A DNA stretch of 64,000 bases from Stigmatella ashevillena (GTDB taxonomy: Bacteria > Myxococcota > Myxococcia > Myxococcales > Myxococcaceae). The DNA lies in NCBI RefSeq assembly GCF_028368975.1, contig NZ_JAQNDM010000002.1:3962425-4026424 (forward strand), in the 5' to 3' direction. Of this stretch, positions 53,900 through 61,561 are shown one piece after another. The notes under the pieces were generated by a model. The model was not told where the DNA came from, made no database searches, and saw nothing but the letters and a program-made list of their open reading frames with translations. The translations under genes and the position numbers were made by a program. Numbering within the stretch: position 1 is the stretch's first letter; every line of letters starts with the position of its first letter.

Positions 53900-55111
53900 A
53901 TGTCTCCCTGGAAGTACGCGACGCTCATCGTGCTCCTCTGCTGCAGTGCCGTTCCTCTGGACGCCGGAGCCCAGCCCTTCATGGATTGGCCCCTCGGACA
54001 GTCCGTCAACTCGGTTCCGGTGATGGGCTACAACGTTCATATCCGCAGACGCTTTGCCGCGGCGGAACCGGGATGGAAGGACGGGCGTCAGCACACGGGC
54101 ATCGATATGTACTGGGATGACAATGACACCGTGGGGACAGCAGGCGCACCGGTGTACGCAGCCCTCTCAGGGGTCGTGGTCTGCCTGCCATCCACATCAT
54201 TCACCCCCGGCAAGGTGGTCGTGCTCATGCACAAGGACCTCGCAGGAGCCGAGTTCTACTCCATGTACGGCCACGTGGAACCTGCCTCCTGGCTCCGGCT
54301 GAATCAGGTCGTGAACCGGGGGGAGCCGATTGCCGTGGTCGCGGAGAACCCAGACGCACCAAAACAAGCGCACCTCCATTTCGAAATCAGGAAGTGGTTC
54401 GAATCCCCCGTAACGAACGACTGCTTGGGACCTGGTTACGCCCCCCTGGGCCAGACGGCCGGAATCCTGAACTGGTGGGACCCGGTGTATTTCTATTACA
54501 ACCAGCGCCCTCTGCTATCCAACACGGTTGCCTTGGTGGACACGGAGTTCAACCTCCGCGCCGGGCCCAGTACGAATGCGAGCATCCTGTCCTCCCATAA
54601 TCCGGCGGGGCCGGTGAACGTCGCGGGTGTGCACCAGAACACGGCGGACAACGCGAATGGCACGGAGTGGTGGTACGAGACGCGCTTCGAGGATGAGCAG
54701 GCGGGGCCGGTGACCGCCTATGTCGCGGGAGCACGTCCGGAGCCTCAAGAAGGGTTCTACGGCACGTACCTCCACGTGGGAGAAGTGCGTCATCTCGACA
54801 CAGCGTGTCAGTGCGCCTTCGGGCAGGACCAGAACCGAAGGCCCATCCACTCCTCCGTGACCTACTGCGGGTACCACGTCTGTGGCGCCGACAACTTCGC
54901 CTATGAATGCCGCGCGAACGGCTGGGTCTACAAGGACATTCCGTGCAATGCCCCCCCCACGTGCCCGTGCGGAAATTTTGACGACATGTACGGAACCATT
55001 GAAGCCAACAAGACGTATTGTGGGATGAGGGTGTGCGGCGGCGACACAAACGATCGAATGTATGAGTGCACGAATTCTGGCTGGGTCGAGCAGGCGACGC
55101 GCTGCAACTGA
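53900..55111 (+). CDS. M23 family metallopeptidase with SH3-like domain and Cys-rich repeats
   Basis: The 403-residue protein has a signal peptide (MSPWKYATLIVLLCCSAVPLDAGA), then an M23/LytM-type domain: RQHTGIDMYWDDN (H-x3-D zinc site) and QAHLHFEIRKW (HxH). A bacterial SH3-like domain follows (NTVALVDTEFNLRAGPSTNASILSSHN). The C-terminal 100 residues are two tandem ~50-residue repeats, each C-x-C-G/A ... TYCGxxVCG ... YEC ... GWV ... C. M23 enzymes cut peptidoglycan cross-links; the added modules suggest an extracellular, cell-wall-targeting enzyme. The start at 53900 is chosen for the signal peptide; an earlier in-frame ATG at 53855 adds a charged, non-signal segment. Confidence 0.85.
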   Translation: MSPWKYATLIVLLCCSAVPLDAGAQPFMDWPLGQSVNSVPVMGYNVHIRRRFAAAEPGWKDGRQHTGIDMYWDDNDTVGTAGAPVYAALSGVVVCLPSTSFTPGKVVVLMHKDLAGAEFYSMYGHVEPASWLRLNQVVNRGEPIAVVAENPDAPKQAHLHFEIRKWFESPVTNDCLGPGYAPLGQTAGILNWWDPVYFYYNQRPLLSNTVALVDTEFNLRAGPSTNASILSSHNPAGPVNVAGVHQNTADNANGTEWWYETRFEDEQAGPVTAYVAGARPEPQEGFYGTYLHVGEVRHLDTACQCAFGQDQNRRPIHSSVTYCGYHVCGADNFAYECRANGWVYKDIPCNAPPTCPCGNFDDMYGTIEANKTYCGMRVCGGDTNDRMYECTNSGWVEQATRCN

Positions 55112-55216
55112 CACAGCCCACAGCGGAAGACCGAAGCGCCCTTCAGCACCTGCTCGTACTTCTCCAACAGCACCTTCAGGTCCAGCTCCTTCACCTTGTC
55201 CAAGAACGGGCATCTA
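55110..55216 (-). pseudogene. remnant of an unidentified gene
   Basis: On the minus strand this stretch reads FLDKVKELDLKVLLEKYEQV followed by LKGASVFRCG, with codons strongly ending in G or C (AAG, GAG, CTG, GTG), as in the host genes. It begins abruptly next to an AT-rich stretch and runs into the end of the M23 gene. It looks like a truncated gene end left by a rearrangement; the parent gene is not recognised. Confidence 0.35.
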
Positions 55217-55338
55217 CCTCGAGGTCGCCAACTCAAATCCACATAAAAGCAACTCAAGAAAGCATTTAATCCTCAAAACCCAAGGACTAAGATGCCATTC
55301 TTCCTGATTTCTATTCGATTCGGCTTCTGGGGGGTTCT

Positions 55339-56637
55339 GTGCGATTCGTGGGCGTTGTCGCGTCATTGCTTCTTGTAGGAGGATGTGCGACCACTCGCGT
55401 CGTCCACGTTGATGTTGGAGACGGCAGGCAGGTGGTCCACGAGTCCGTGGAGATTGACCCGGTCTGGGTGAGTGAAAACGAGTTCAAGGCGGCCCTCACG
55501 CAGCTCATCCTTGACGCGCGCATGGACGTTGCGTTCCGCGAAACGGATGCAGCGGATCAGCGAGGGTGGGTGAGGTCCAGGACTCTGCTCGCGTCATCCA
55601 GGGGACTCGCGGACTCCGGCTCGGGGAGTTCACCTGAGTCCTTGTATGCGCGCATTTGCCCCGACGGGGACGACTGCTTGACCCTCGTGGGCGGGACGGG
55701 TCTGACGTTCTCGCGCAAGGACCGCACGTTGATGGCGCTCTCGTTCGCGCTCGACACCGTCTGGGAGAGCGTCGAGGCCGAGATCGGCAAGGTGCTGAAC
55801 CCAGCAGCGCTCAAGGCCATGGTGACCTCGGCCGCGCTGACTCTTCTCCTCACGATGACCCTTCCCGAACCAGTCACCAAGGTCCTTGCGGTCGCGTTGA
55901 CGGCGGCCATGGTGGCTTACCTGGGCATTGTTCCGGTCTGGGAGATTGGCCGAGGCTTCGTCAGGCTGTGGGACGACTCGGAGGGAGCCACGACTCTCAT
56001 CGAGTTGCAGGACACCGGCCACCGCTTCGGAAATGTGCTCGGTACGAACGGCACGCGCGTCCTGGTTCTCGTCGTCATGGCGGCTCTCGGCGGAAAGAGC
56101 GCGATGGCGGCCCAGGGCCCGAAGCTCCCGGGCTTTCCGCAGGCCGCGCTTCGAGCGCAGGCCGAGGCAGGATTCCAGCTCGGGGCGGCACTGAACGGCG
56201 GCGTGACTTCCATCGCGATGCCTGCTGCTGGAGTACTGAACGTAGCGCTGGCTCCGGGAGCTACTGCTGCCGTCGCGATGTACTCGAACGGTATTCGTGG
56301 CGACGCCGAAGGCCCGGTCCACCACATTTGCACAAACAAGAACCTGACTTCGGCTGCTTCTGGAGGGCCGTGGACGCCACTGTGCGAGAGGATTTTCAAT
56401 AAGGCGGGCATGTCACTTGAGGACGCGGCGAACAAAGTGCGACTCAATGGCCATGAGGGGCCTCACCCCGAGCGCTACCACAAGGACGTGGTGGATCGGC
56501 TAGAACGAGCCGTAGAGCACTGCCGGACGACTGAGACTTGTCGGGCCAAGTTAATGCGCGAGCTTGCAAAGATTGCCGACGAGCTTTTGACTCCCGGCTC
56601 TCCGCTGCGAAGTTTCATTGTGAAGGTGGAGGGGTGA
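55339..56637 (+). CDS. SitA-like lipoprotein toxin with C-terminal AHH-type nuclease domain
   Basis: The 432-residue product has a lipoprotein signal (MRFVGVVASLLLVGGC, lipid Cys16), an N-terminal domain seen in myxobacterial paralogous lipoproteins, two long hydrophobic stretches (about 155-200 and 240-255), an Ala/Gly-rich region, and a C-terminal toxin domain (about 322-432). This last part has VHHICTNKN (His328, His329) and GPHPERYH (His376, His381), the pattern of the AHH family in the HNH/ENDO VII nuclease superfamily. In Myxococcus xanthus, SitA lipoprotein toxins with variable C-termini are passed to siblings by TraAB outer-membrane exchange. An Imm11-like gene follows after one base. 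GTG start; an AT-rich upstream region should hold the promoter. Nuclease activity and delivery route are inferred. Confidence 0.82.
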   Translation: MRFVGVVASLLLVGGCATTRVVHVDVGDGRQVVHESVEIDPVWVSENEFKAALTQLILDARMDVAFRETDAADQRGWVRSRTLLASSRGLADSGSGSSPESLYARICPDGDDCLTLVGGTGLTFSRKDRTLMALSFALDTVWESVEAEIGKVLNPAALKAMVTSAALTLLLTMTLPEPVTKVLAVALTAAMVAYLGIVPVWEIGRGFVRLWDDSEGATTLIELQDTGHRFGNVLGTNGTRVLVLVVMAALGGKSAMAAQGPKLPGFPQAALRAQAEAGFQLGAALNGGVTSIAMPAAGVLNVALAPGATAAVAMYSNGIRGDAEGPVHHICTNKNLTSAASGGPWTPLCERIFNKAGMSLEDAANKVRLNGHEGPHPERYHKDVVDRLERAVEHCRTTETCRAKLMRELAKIADELLTPGSPLRSFIVKVEG

Positions 56638-56638
56638 G

Positions 56639-57217
56639 ATGGAGCGCAATTTCTATTGGGTAAGAAGGGCTGATGTGCCGCAATGGCTCATCGAGACACC
56701 GACACGGAAGTCTGGCGAAGCGTTTGACGAGCCTTGGATGTTTACAGATGGACGAATGCTTGAAGACCCGGGACGCATGAAAGCACAGGTTGCTACCCCA
56801 GGCGAGAAGCGCACGTTTGTGTTCTCCAGTATCGAGAAGGCCCCCATCGCCAGCGAGGCCGTCGCGAATGCCTTTAGAACCCTGGCTCCCGATGACGTGC
56901 AGCTTCTCCCGGTGTCGATAGAGCGAGAAGCCGAACCGTACTTCGTTATCAATGCATTCCAAGTGGTTGATTGCATTGATGAAGAACAATGTCAGGAAGT
57001 GCAGCATTACGCCAAGGATGATCCCTTTCCTGAATATGAAGGAGAGTATCGCTGGGTATACGGCCTGCGAATCGCCCCCTCGAAGACTGAAGGAGCCCAC
57101 GTCTTTCGGCTGATGAAGTTCAAGACCGCATTCATCGTGTCGGAGGACATCAAGAACGCGCTCGAACGGGTCGGAAACCTGGGAGTGTCGTTCGAGCGCG
57201 TGACCGGGCCCCACTAA
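56639..57217 (+). CDS. Imm11-like immunity protein
   Basis: The 192-residue protein starts one base after the toxin stop (TGAgATG), the usual coupling of toxin and immunity genes. It has no signal peptide, as expected if it protects the cytoplasm. The end, FRLMKFKTAFIVSEDIKNALERVGNLGVSFERV, has the ...viVSe..k.alee.....GvxFe.v pattern of the Imm11/DUF1629 immunity group, which commonly accompanies AHH nucleases in myxobacteria. It should bind and block the nuclease of the preceding gene. The codon GC bias is slightly lower than in the host genes. Assignment to the pair is strong; the Imm11 label is moderate. Confidence 0.8.
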   Translation: MERNFYWVRRADVPQWLIETPTRKSGEAFDEPWMFTDGRMLEDPGRMKAQVATPGEKRTFVFSSIEKAPIASEAVANAFRTLAPDDVQLLPVSIEREAEPYFVINAFQVVDCIDEEQCQEVQHYAKDDPFPEYEGEYRWVYGLRIAPSKTEGAHVFRLMKFKTAFIVSEDIKNALERVGNLGVSFERVTGPH

Positions 57218-57243
57218 CGATCGATGCTGACAGCCGAGGCGGC

Positions 57244-57251
57244 GATTTGAG
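57244..57251. repeat. 8-bp target-site duplication, left copy
   Basis: GATTTGAG precedes the left end of the IS66 element; the identical sequence follows its right end at 59651-59658. Eight-base duplications are typical of the IS66 family, so this marks a single clean insertion. Confidence 0.95.
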
Positions 57252-57263
57252 GTATCCGTCCGG
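57252..57263 (+). repeat. IS66 terminal inverted repeat, tnpC-side end
   Basis: The 12 bases GTATCCGTCCGG match the complement of the other end exactly. Beyond them the match continues at scattered positions (such as GTGC and GGAGG), giving an imperfect repeat of about 25 bases. Confidence 0.9.
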
Positions 57264-57367
57264 TCAGCGACGTGCAGGAGGGGATTGAGTGCGGACCCGT
57301 GCCGTGCTCGGCGAAGAGAGCGAGTTCAAGGGAGGCAGGTGAGTGTTGAGGACGGTGCGAAGAGGGC

Positions 57368-58849
57368 TCAAGCGGCGGCGGCTGCCGACAGCGGCTGCCA
57401 CAGATGGGGGAGCAGTTCGTCGATGCGCGAGTTGGGGTGAGTCTGCACGCGCAGCAGCACGTCGGCCAAGTACAGCTCAGGGTTGATGCCGTTAGCCTCA
57501 CAGGTGGCCACCAGAGCGTAGAGACCCGCCAAGTTCTCGCCCGCGGATGGATGGCCGACGAAGAGGAAGTTCTTGCGGCCCAAGGCCACCTTGCGCAGTG
57601 CGCCCTCGCTGCGGTTGTTGTCCAAAGGCAACCGCTCGTCATCCACGAAGCGGCAGAGGGGCTGCCACTGGTGGAGAGTATAGGAGAGAGCCTGACCCAT
57701 GGGGCTCTTGGGTGGATGCAGCGGCAGTTGCGCGGTGAGCCAGGCGTGGAGCGACTGGAGTACGGGGCGGCTCTTGTGCTGGCGCAGGGCCCGGTGGGTC
57801 AGCATGCGCACCACGCCTGTCTGCACCGCCTCGTGCTCCACTCGGTAGAGCGACAGAATGAAATCCAAGGCCTGCTGGGCCTCGGGCGCGGTGGACAGAG
57901 CGTCGAAGAATTTGCGGCGTGCGTGCGACCAGCAGCCGACGCGGACGCGCCCGCCCGGCAGTGTCACGGGGTTGTAACCGGTATACGCATCCACCACGAG
58001 CGCCCCCAACGTGCCGTTCAACACCTGCTGAGGTGTTTTTCCCGAGCGGCTCATGCTGAATCGGTAGCCGATGAGCCACTGGCCCTGCTCATTCTGAGTG
58101 AGAAATGTCCACAGGTAGCCCAGGTGTGTCTTCTTCACCTCCAGCACGCGCAGCGGCGTCTCATCGGCCCACACCACGGCCGACTGGCTGATGCGCAGCA
58201 GCAGGCGCGCGGCCAGCGGGGCCACCCCCTCGGCGGCACGATGAAACAAATCCGTCAGGGTGCTACGGCTCATGGGCACCCCGCCTCGCTCCACGCGCTG
58301 AGCCAGCCTGTGCAGGGGCAACGAGTCTGCACACTTGGAGGCCACCACGTGGGCGATGAAGCGGGGGCCGTACTCGCCTCTGTCCACCACCTTGGGCGGC
58401 ACGGGCGCAGTCACCACACCCTTGCCGCAGGCGCACGCCAGTGTTTCCTGCACGTGCACCTGCCGCTCGAAGCGCGGCGGAATGTATTCGTACAGCATGC
58501 TGATGCGGCCCTTTCCCAGAGGCTTCAACTCCTGGCTGCCGCAGGTAGGGCACTGTCGCTGCTCCTCGGGAACGGCGTGGCGCACCTCTCGGGTGAGCGC
58601 CTGCTCCATTTTGAGCGTGGCCCGCTCGCGTCTTTTCTGGAGCGCAGCCTGGGCCTGGGCGGCTGCCTCCGCGTCGGTCCTCTCCGCTTGCAATTGCTGG
58701 CGCACCGTCGGCAGCCGCTCGGCCTTCTTGCCGAACACGTGCCGCTCCAGGGAGGCCATCTTCGCCTCCAACGTGGTGAGCCGCTCTCTCAGCTCTTCGG
58801 CCTCTTCTCTCCACGGGCAGAAATGGTCTAACGGCAGCTCTCGGGGCAC
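57368..58849 (-). CDS. tnpC: IS66 family transposase TnpC
   Basis: This 493-residue transposase cuts and joins the IS66 ends. It has an N-terminal coiled-coil (EEAEELRERLTTLEAKMASLERHVFGKKAERLP), a zinc-binding region (CPTC at 100-103, CACGKG at 139-144), and a DDE nuclease core: Asp229 (VVWADETPLRV), Asp287 (LVVDAYTGYNPV), Glu415 (DNNRSEGALRKVALGRKNFLF). The C-terminal NGINPELYLADVLLRVQTHP is the standard IS66 ending. It is the last gene of the element's operon. No frameshift is seen. Confidence 0.97.
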   Translation of the reverse strand: MPRELPLDHFCPWREEAEELRERLTTLEAKMASLERHVFGKKAERLPTVRQQLQAERTDAEAAAQAQAALQKRRERATLKMEQALTREVRHAVPEEQRQCPTCGSQELKPLGKGRISMLYEYIPPRFERQVHVQETLACACGKGVVTAPVPPKVVDRGEYGPRFIAHVVASKCADSLPLHRLAQRVERGGVPMSRSTLTDLFHRAAEGVAPLAARLLLRISQSAVVWADETPLRVLEVKKTHLGYLWTFLTQNEQGQWLIGYRFSMSRSGKTPQQVLNGTLGALVVDAYTGYNPVTLPGGRVRVGCWSHARRKFFDALSTAPEAQQALDFILSLYRVEHEAVQTGVVRMLTHRALRQHKSRPVLQSLHAWLTAQLPLHPPKSPMGQALSYTLHQWQPLCRFVDDERLPLDNNRSEGALRKVALGRKNFLFVGHPSAGENLAGLYALVATCEANGINPELYLADVLLRVQTHPNSRIDELLPHLWQPLSAAAAA

Positions 58850-58892
58850 GGGCTCTCAACAACCCCTTAGGTAGGAATCTTCCTCTCCCACC

Positions 58893-59261
58893 TCACGAGG
58901 CGGCTGCGTGCTTGGGCGGCTCCCAAGCAGCGGGCCGCTTCACCTCCTCTACGTCGATGCCGTCCAGCAACATCGCCAACTGCGTGGCGTCCAGCCTCAC
59001 GGAGTTTGCCTCCGCCTGCACCTGCGGCAGCCGGAACCGGCCTTGCTCCAAGCGCTTGTAGTACAGGATGAAGCCGCCGCGGCTGAAGGTGAGAATCTTC
59101 ACCCGGTCCCCCCTCCGACTGACGAAGACGAACAGGTGTCCGGAGTAGACGTCCTCTCCAAAGCTGGAACGCACCAGCCCCATCAGCCCGTCGATGGACT
59201 TGCGCATGTCCACTGGCTCTGTTGCCAGCACAATCCTCACCGCAGAGGGCAGCGTCAGCAC
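58893..59261 (-). CDS. tnpB: IS66 accessory protein TnpB
   Basis: The 122-residue product is the standard IS66 Orf2/TnpB: PSAVRIVLATEPVDMRKSIDGLMGLV, GHLFVFVSRRGDRVKILTFSRGGFILYYKRLEQGRF, LDATQLAMLLDGIDVEE. TnpB is needed for transposition, but its exact role is not settled. The GTG start at 59261 overlaps the tnpA stop by seven bases, implying translational coupling; the longer open frame has no TnpB homology upstream. There is a 43-base gap to tnpC. Confidence 0.92.
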   Translation of the reverse strand: MLTLPSAVRIVLATEPVDMRKSIDGLMGLVRSSFGEDVYSGHLFVFVSRRGDRVKILTFSRGGFILYYKRLEQGRFRLPQVQAEANSVRLDATQLAMLLDGIDVEEVKRPAAWEPPKHAAAS

Positions 59262-59581
59262 GAGGCACTCTCCAGCGCCGCCACCAATCGCGCCACGTAG
59301 GCAACGTCCGTACCCGACGCGAAGCTCACCCGCGCGCCTCTGCACGTGAGCACTTCCATCTTCCCCGCGCTACTCACCGTCGGCTCGGCCACCTCCACCG
59401 GCAGCAATCGCACGGCTGGGGCGCTGGGCGCGGCCACCTGGCGCCTCCTCCGGTAGATCCACGACTGCACGGTACTCAGCGGCACCCCTTGCTGCTGGGC
59501 GAACTGCTTCTGCGTCAGCCCGCTGTGCTCGAACTGCTCGGCGATGCGGACCCACTGCGGCTTGTCGGCTGGCTTGGTCAT
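59255..59581 (-). CDS. tnpA: IS66 accessory protein TnpA
   Basis: This 108-residue protein has the helix-turn-helix of IS66 Orf1/TnpA (IAEQFEHSGLTQKQFAQQQG, then VPLSTVQSWIYRRRR), followed by a basic and Ala/Pro-rich stretch and RLLPVEVAEP. It starts at the ATG at 59581, next to the right terminal repeat, and is the first gene of the tnpABC operon. It probably binds element DNA. Confidence 0.9.
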   Translation of the reverse strand: MTKPADKPQWVRIAEQFEHSGLTQKQFAQQQGVPLSTVQSWIYRRRRQVAAPSAPAVRLLPVEVAEPTVSSAGKMEVLTCRGARVSFASGTDVAYVARLVAALESASC

Positions 59582-59638
59582 CAGTCCAGGGGTGACTCAC
59601 TTCGCTCCACTCAACAAGGTCCCTCCGCACACCCTTCG

Positions 59639-59650
59639 CCGGACGGATAC
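59639..59650 (-). repeat. IS66 terminal inverted repeat, tnpA-side end
   Basis: CCGGACGGATAC is the exact complement of the 12 bases at the other end of the element, and the target duplication follows directly. Confidence 0.9.
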
Positions 59651-59658
59651 GATTTGAG
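59651..59658. repeat. 8-bp target-site duplication, right copy
   Basis: GATTTGAG repeats the eight bases immediately before the left end of the element. Confidence 0.95.
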
Positions 59659-59709
59659 CAATGTCTCGGCCCTCGGCGACCAACAGCACATCCTTCAGAG
59701 TCTCTCGAA

Positions 59710-60810
59710 TCAGAGGCTCAAGACCGCGAGCGGTACCAATGCGAGCCGCGGGGCCTCCACCCACCACGCCCAGCGGCGCCCTTCCAGCACGCCCCCGAGC
59801 CCGCCCAATGACGCGAGGAACCACGCCGTGAACGCGAGCTTCAGGGGAACAGACAGCGCGGCTCCCCGGAAGAGGAAAAACACGGTCACCCCCAGCGTGA
59901 GCACGCCCACGCTCGCCAGGTAGAGCACCACGCGACGCGGGGGGCTCACGTCGAACCGGGGCCGCCGAGGTGGTACCTCGGCGTGGGGGCTCTCCACGCC
60001 CGGCGGTTGCCATTCGGGCGGCATGAACCAGAAGCGCAGCTTGTCCTGGAAGCGAGGCGTCCTCCGCACGAGGCTCACGGCCTCCTGGAACGGACGCCAT
60101 GCGGCGAGCAGGGGATTGAAGGTCCTCACGGGCTCGACCGTGCCGTAGGTCACGGGCCCACGCTCGGGCTCGAAGGTTCCGAACAGCCGATCCCAGAGGA
60201 TCAGCATGGCGCCGTGGTTCTTGTCCAGGTAGCGGCCATTGCAGGCGTGATGCACGCGGTGGTGCGACGGCGTGACGAGCACCCATTCGAGCGGCCCGAG
60301 TTTGTCGATGAGCTCGGTGTGGACCCAGAACTGATAGAGGGTGTTGAGCGCCACGGCGGTGGCGAACATGGCCGGGGGAAAGCCCAGCAGCGCCAGCGGC
60401 AGGTAGAAGGCGCGCGAGAAGAAGGGCTGGACCGGTCCCTGCCTCAACGCAACGGACAGGTTGAAGTCCTCGCTCTGGTGGTGGGGCGCATGGGCGATCC
60501 ACCCCAAGTGGGTGCGGTGCGAGACACGGTGGAACCAGTAGTAGCAAAAGTCCGTGCCGAGCAGCAGCAACCCCCAGGCCCATGGCGAAGCGGCGGGAAC
60601 CTCGAACAACCGGACCGAGTAAAGGGCCACGTACGCGCCCGCGAGCAGCCCCCCCGCCACCACGCCGAAGACCGTCTGGGCCGCCCCCAGGGAGAGATTC
60701 GCGAAGACATCCGGCCCCCGGAACACTCGGCGGCCGAGCAACCGCCCCGCCACCCACTCGGCGCCCATCAGCACGAAGAAGAGAGGAATGGACAGGACAA
60801 TAAGGCTCAT
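59710..60810 (-). CDS. sterol desaturase/fatty acid hydroxylase family protein
   Basis: The 366-residue membrane protein has the family's di-iron histidine clusters: FHRVSH (HX3H), HAPHHQS (HX2HH) and SHHRVHHACN (HX2HH), with four or more membrane spans around them. LDKNHGAMLILWDRLFGTF is also typical. Members hydroxylate or desaturate sterols, fatty acids or carotenoids; myxobacteria make sterols and hydroxy fatty acids, so either is possible. The C-terminal ~100 residues add a Pro-rich linker and extra spans beyond the usual 250-300-residue enzyme. The stop lies 60 bases from the IS66 element, so the gene is intact. Confidence 0.88.
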   Translation of the reverse strand: MSLIVLSIPLFFVLMGAEWVAGRLLGRRVFRGPDVFANLSLGAAQTVFGVVAGGLLAGAYVALYSVRLFEVPAASPWAWGLLLLGTDFCYYWFHRVSHRTHLGWIAHAPHHQSEDFNLSVALRQGPVQPFFSRAFYLPLALLGFPPAMFATAVALNTLYQFWVHTELIDKLGPLEWVLVTPSHHRVHHACNGRYLDKNHGAMLILWDRLFGTFEPERGPVTYGTVEPVRTFNPLLAAWRPFQEAVSLVRRTPRFQDKLRFWFMPPEWQPPGVESPHAEVPPRRPRFDVSPPRRVVLYLASVGVLTLGVTVFFLFRGAALSVPLKLAFTAWFLASLGGLGGVLEGRRWAWWVEAPRLALVPLAVLSL

Positions 60811-60834
60811 GACGGGGAGTCTAGCCGGCAGCCC

Positions 60835-61533
60835 TCATGAGCCCGAAGCCAGACAGAACTCCGCGGCCTTCATCGCGTGGATGGAGGTCGTGTCGAACGC
60901 CGGCACCGGCACGTCCGCCTGCTTGATCAGCAGGGTGATCTCCGTGCAGCCGAGGATGACCCCCTGCGCCCCCTGGGCGATGAGCCCCTGGATGATGCGC
61001 TGGTACTGCTCGCGGGAGGCACCGTTCACGTGCCCCAAGCACAGCTCGTCATAGATGACGCGGTGAACAACCTGGCGATCCTCCTCGGGAGGCACCACGA
61101 CGTTCAGCCCCATCTCCAGCAGCTTGCCCTGATAGAAATCCTGCTCCATGGTGTAGCGCGTCCCCAGGAGCCCCACCGTCTTCAGGCCTTGCTTGACGAT
61201 CTCCTGCCCCGTCGCCTCGGCGATGTGCAGGAAGGGGATGTGAATGCTGGCCGAGATCTCCCCCGCGAGCTTGTGCATGGTGTTGGTGCAGAGCACCAGG
61301 ATGTCGGCACCCGCGCGCTCGATTGACTGGGCGGCGGCCTTCAGGAGGGTGGCCGCCTCGTCCCACCGGCCCGCGCTCTGACACTTCTCGATCTCGGCGA
61401 AATCGACGCTGTAGAGGACGATCTTCGCGGAGTGATGACCCCCGAGCCGCGCCTTCACGTACTCATTGGCGATCCGGTAGTACTCGGCCGAAGACTCCCA
61501 GCTCATTCCACCCAGCAGCCCCATCGTCTTCAT
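60835..61533 (-). CDS. aspartate/glutamate racemase family protein
   Basis: The 232-residue enzyme has GLLGGMSWESSAEYYR at the start and the two catalytic cysteines of PLP-independent racemases: Cys82 (LVLCTNTMHKLA) and Cys196 (VILGCTEITLL). The overall pattern is that of the YgeA/aspartate racemase group. Substrate could be aspartate or glutamate, or other amino acids; D-amino acids serve in cell walls and secondary metabolites. The internal ATG is chosen because homology starts at MKTMGLLGGMS. It is separated by 24 bases from the next gene on the same strand. Confidence 0.9.
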   Translation of the reverse strand: MKTMGLLGGMSWESSAEYYRIANEYVKARLGGHHSAKIVLYSVDFAEIEKCQSAGRWDEAATLLKAAAQSIERAGADILVLCTNTMHKLAGEISASIHIPFLHIAEATGQEIVKQGLKTVGLLGTRYTMEQDFYQGKLLEMGLNVVVPPEEDRQVVHRVIYDELCLGHVNGASREQYQRIIQGLIAQGAQGVILGCTEITLLIKQADVPVPAFDTTSIHAMKAAEFCLASGS

Positions 61534-61561
61534 CGCACACCACGCCCTTGAGATGATTTCT

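Larger units (their letters stand above)
57252..59650 (-). mobile_element. complete IS66-family insertion sequence
   Basis: The 2,399-bp element carries tnpA, tnpB and tnpC on the minus strand. Its ends are inverted repeats: GTATCCGTCCGG at 57252-57263 and its complement CCGGACGGATAC at 59639-59650, with partial further matches inward. Flanking 8-bp duplications GATTTGAG prove transposition into this site. All three genes are open and the catalytic residues are intact, so it may be active. It landed just past the toxin/immunity pair, in the gap before the sterol desaturase-like gene, and disrupts no recognisable gene. Confidence 0.95.

Noticed and set aside
57404-58831. A 475-codon plus-strand frame inside the IS66 element
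   Set aside because: It is antisense to tnpC, whose DDE motifs and ending are unmistakable.
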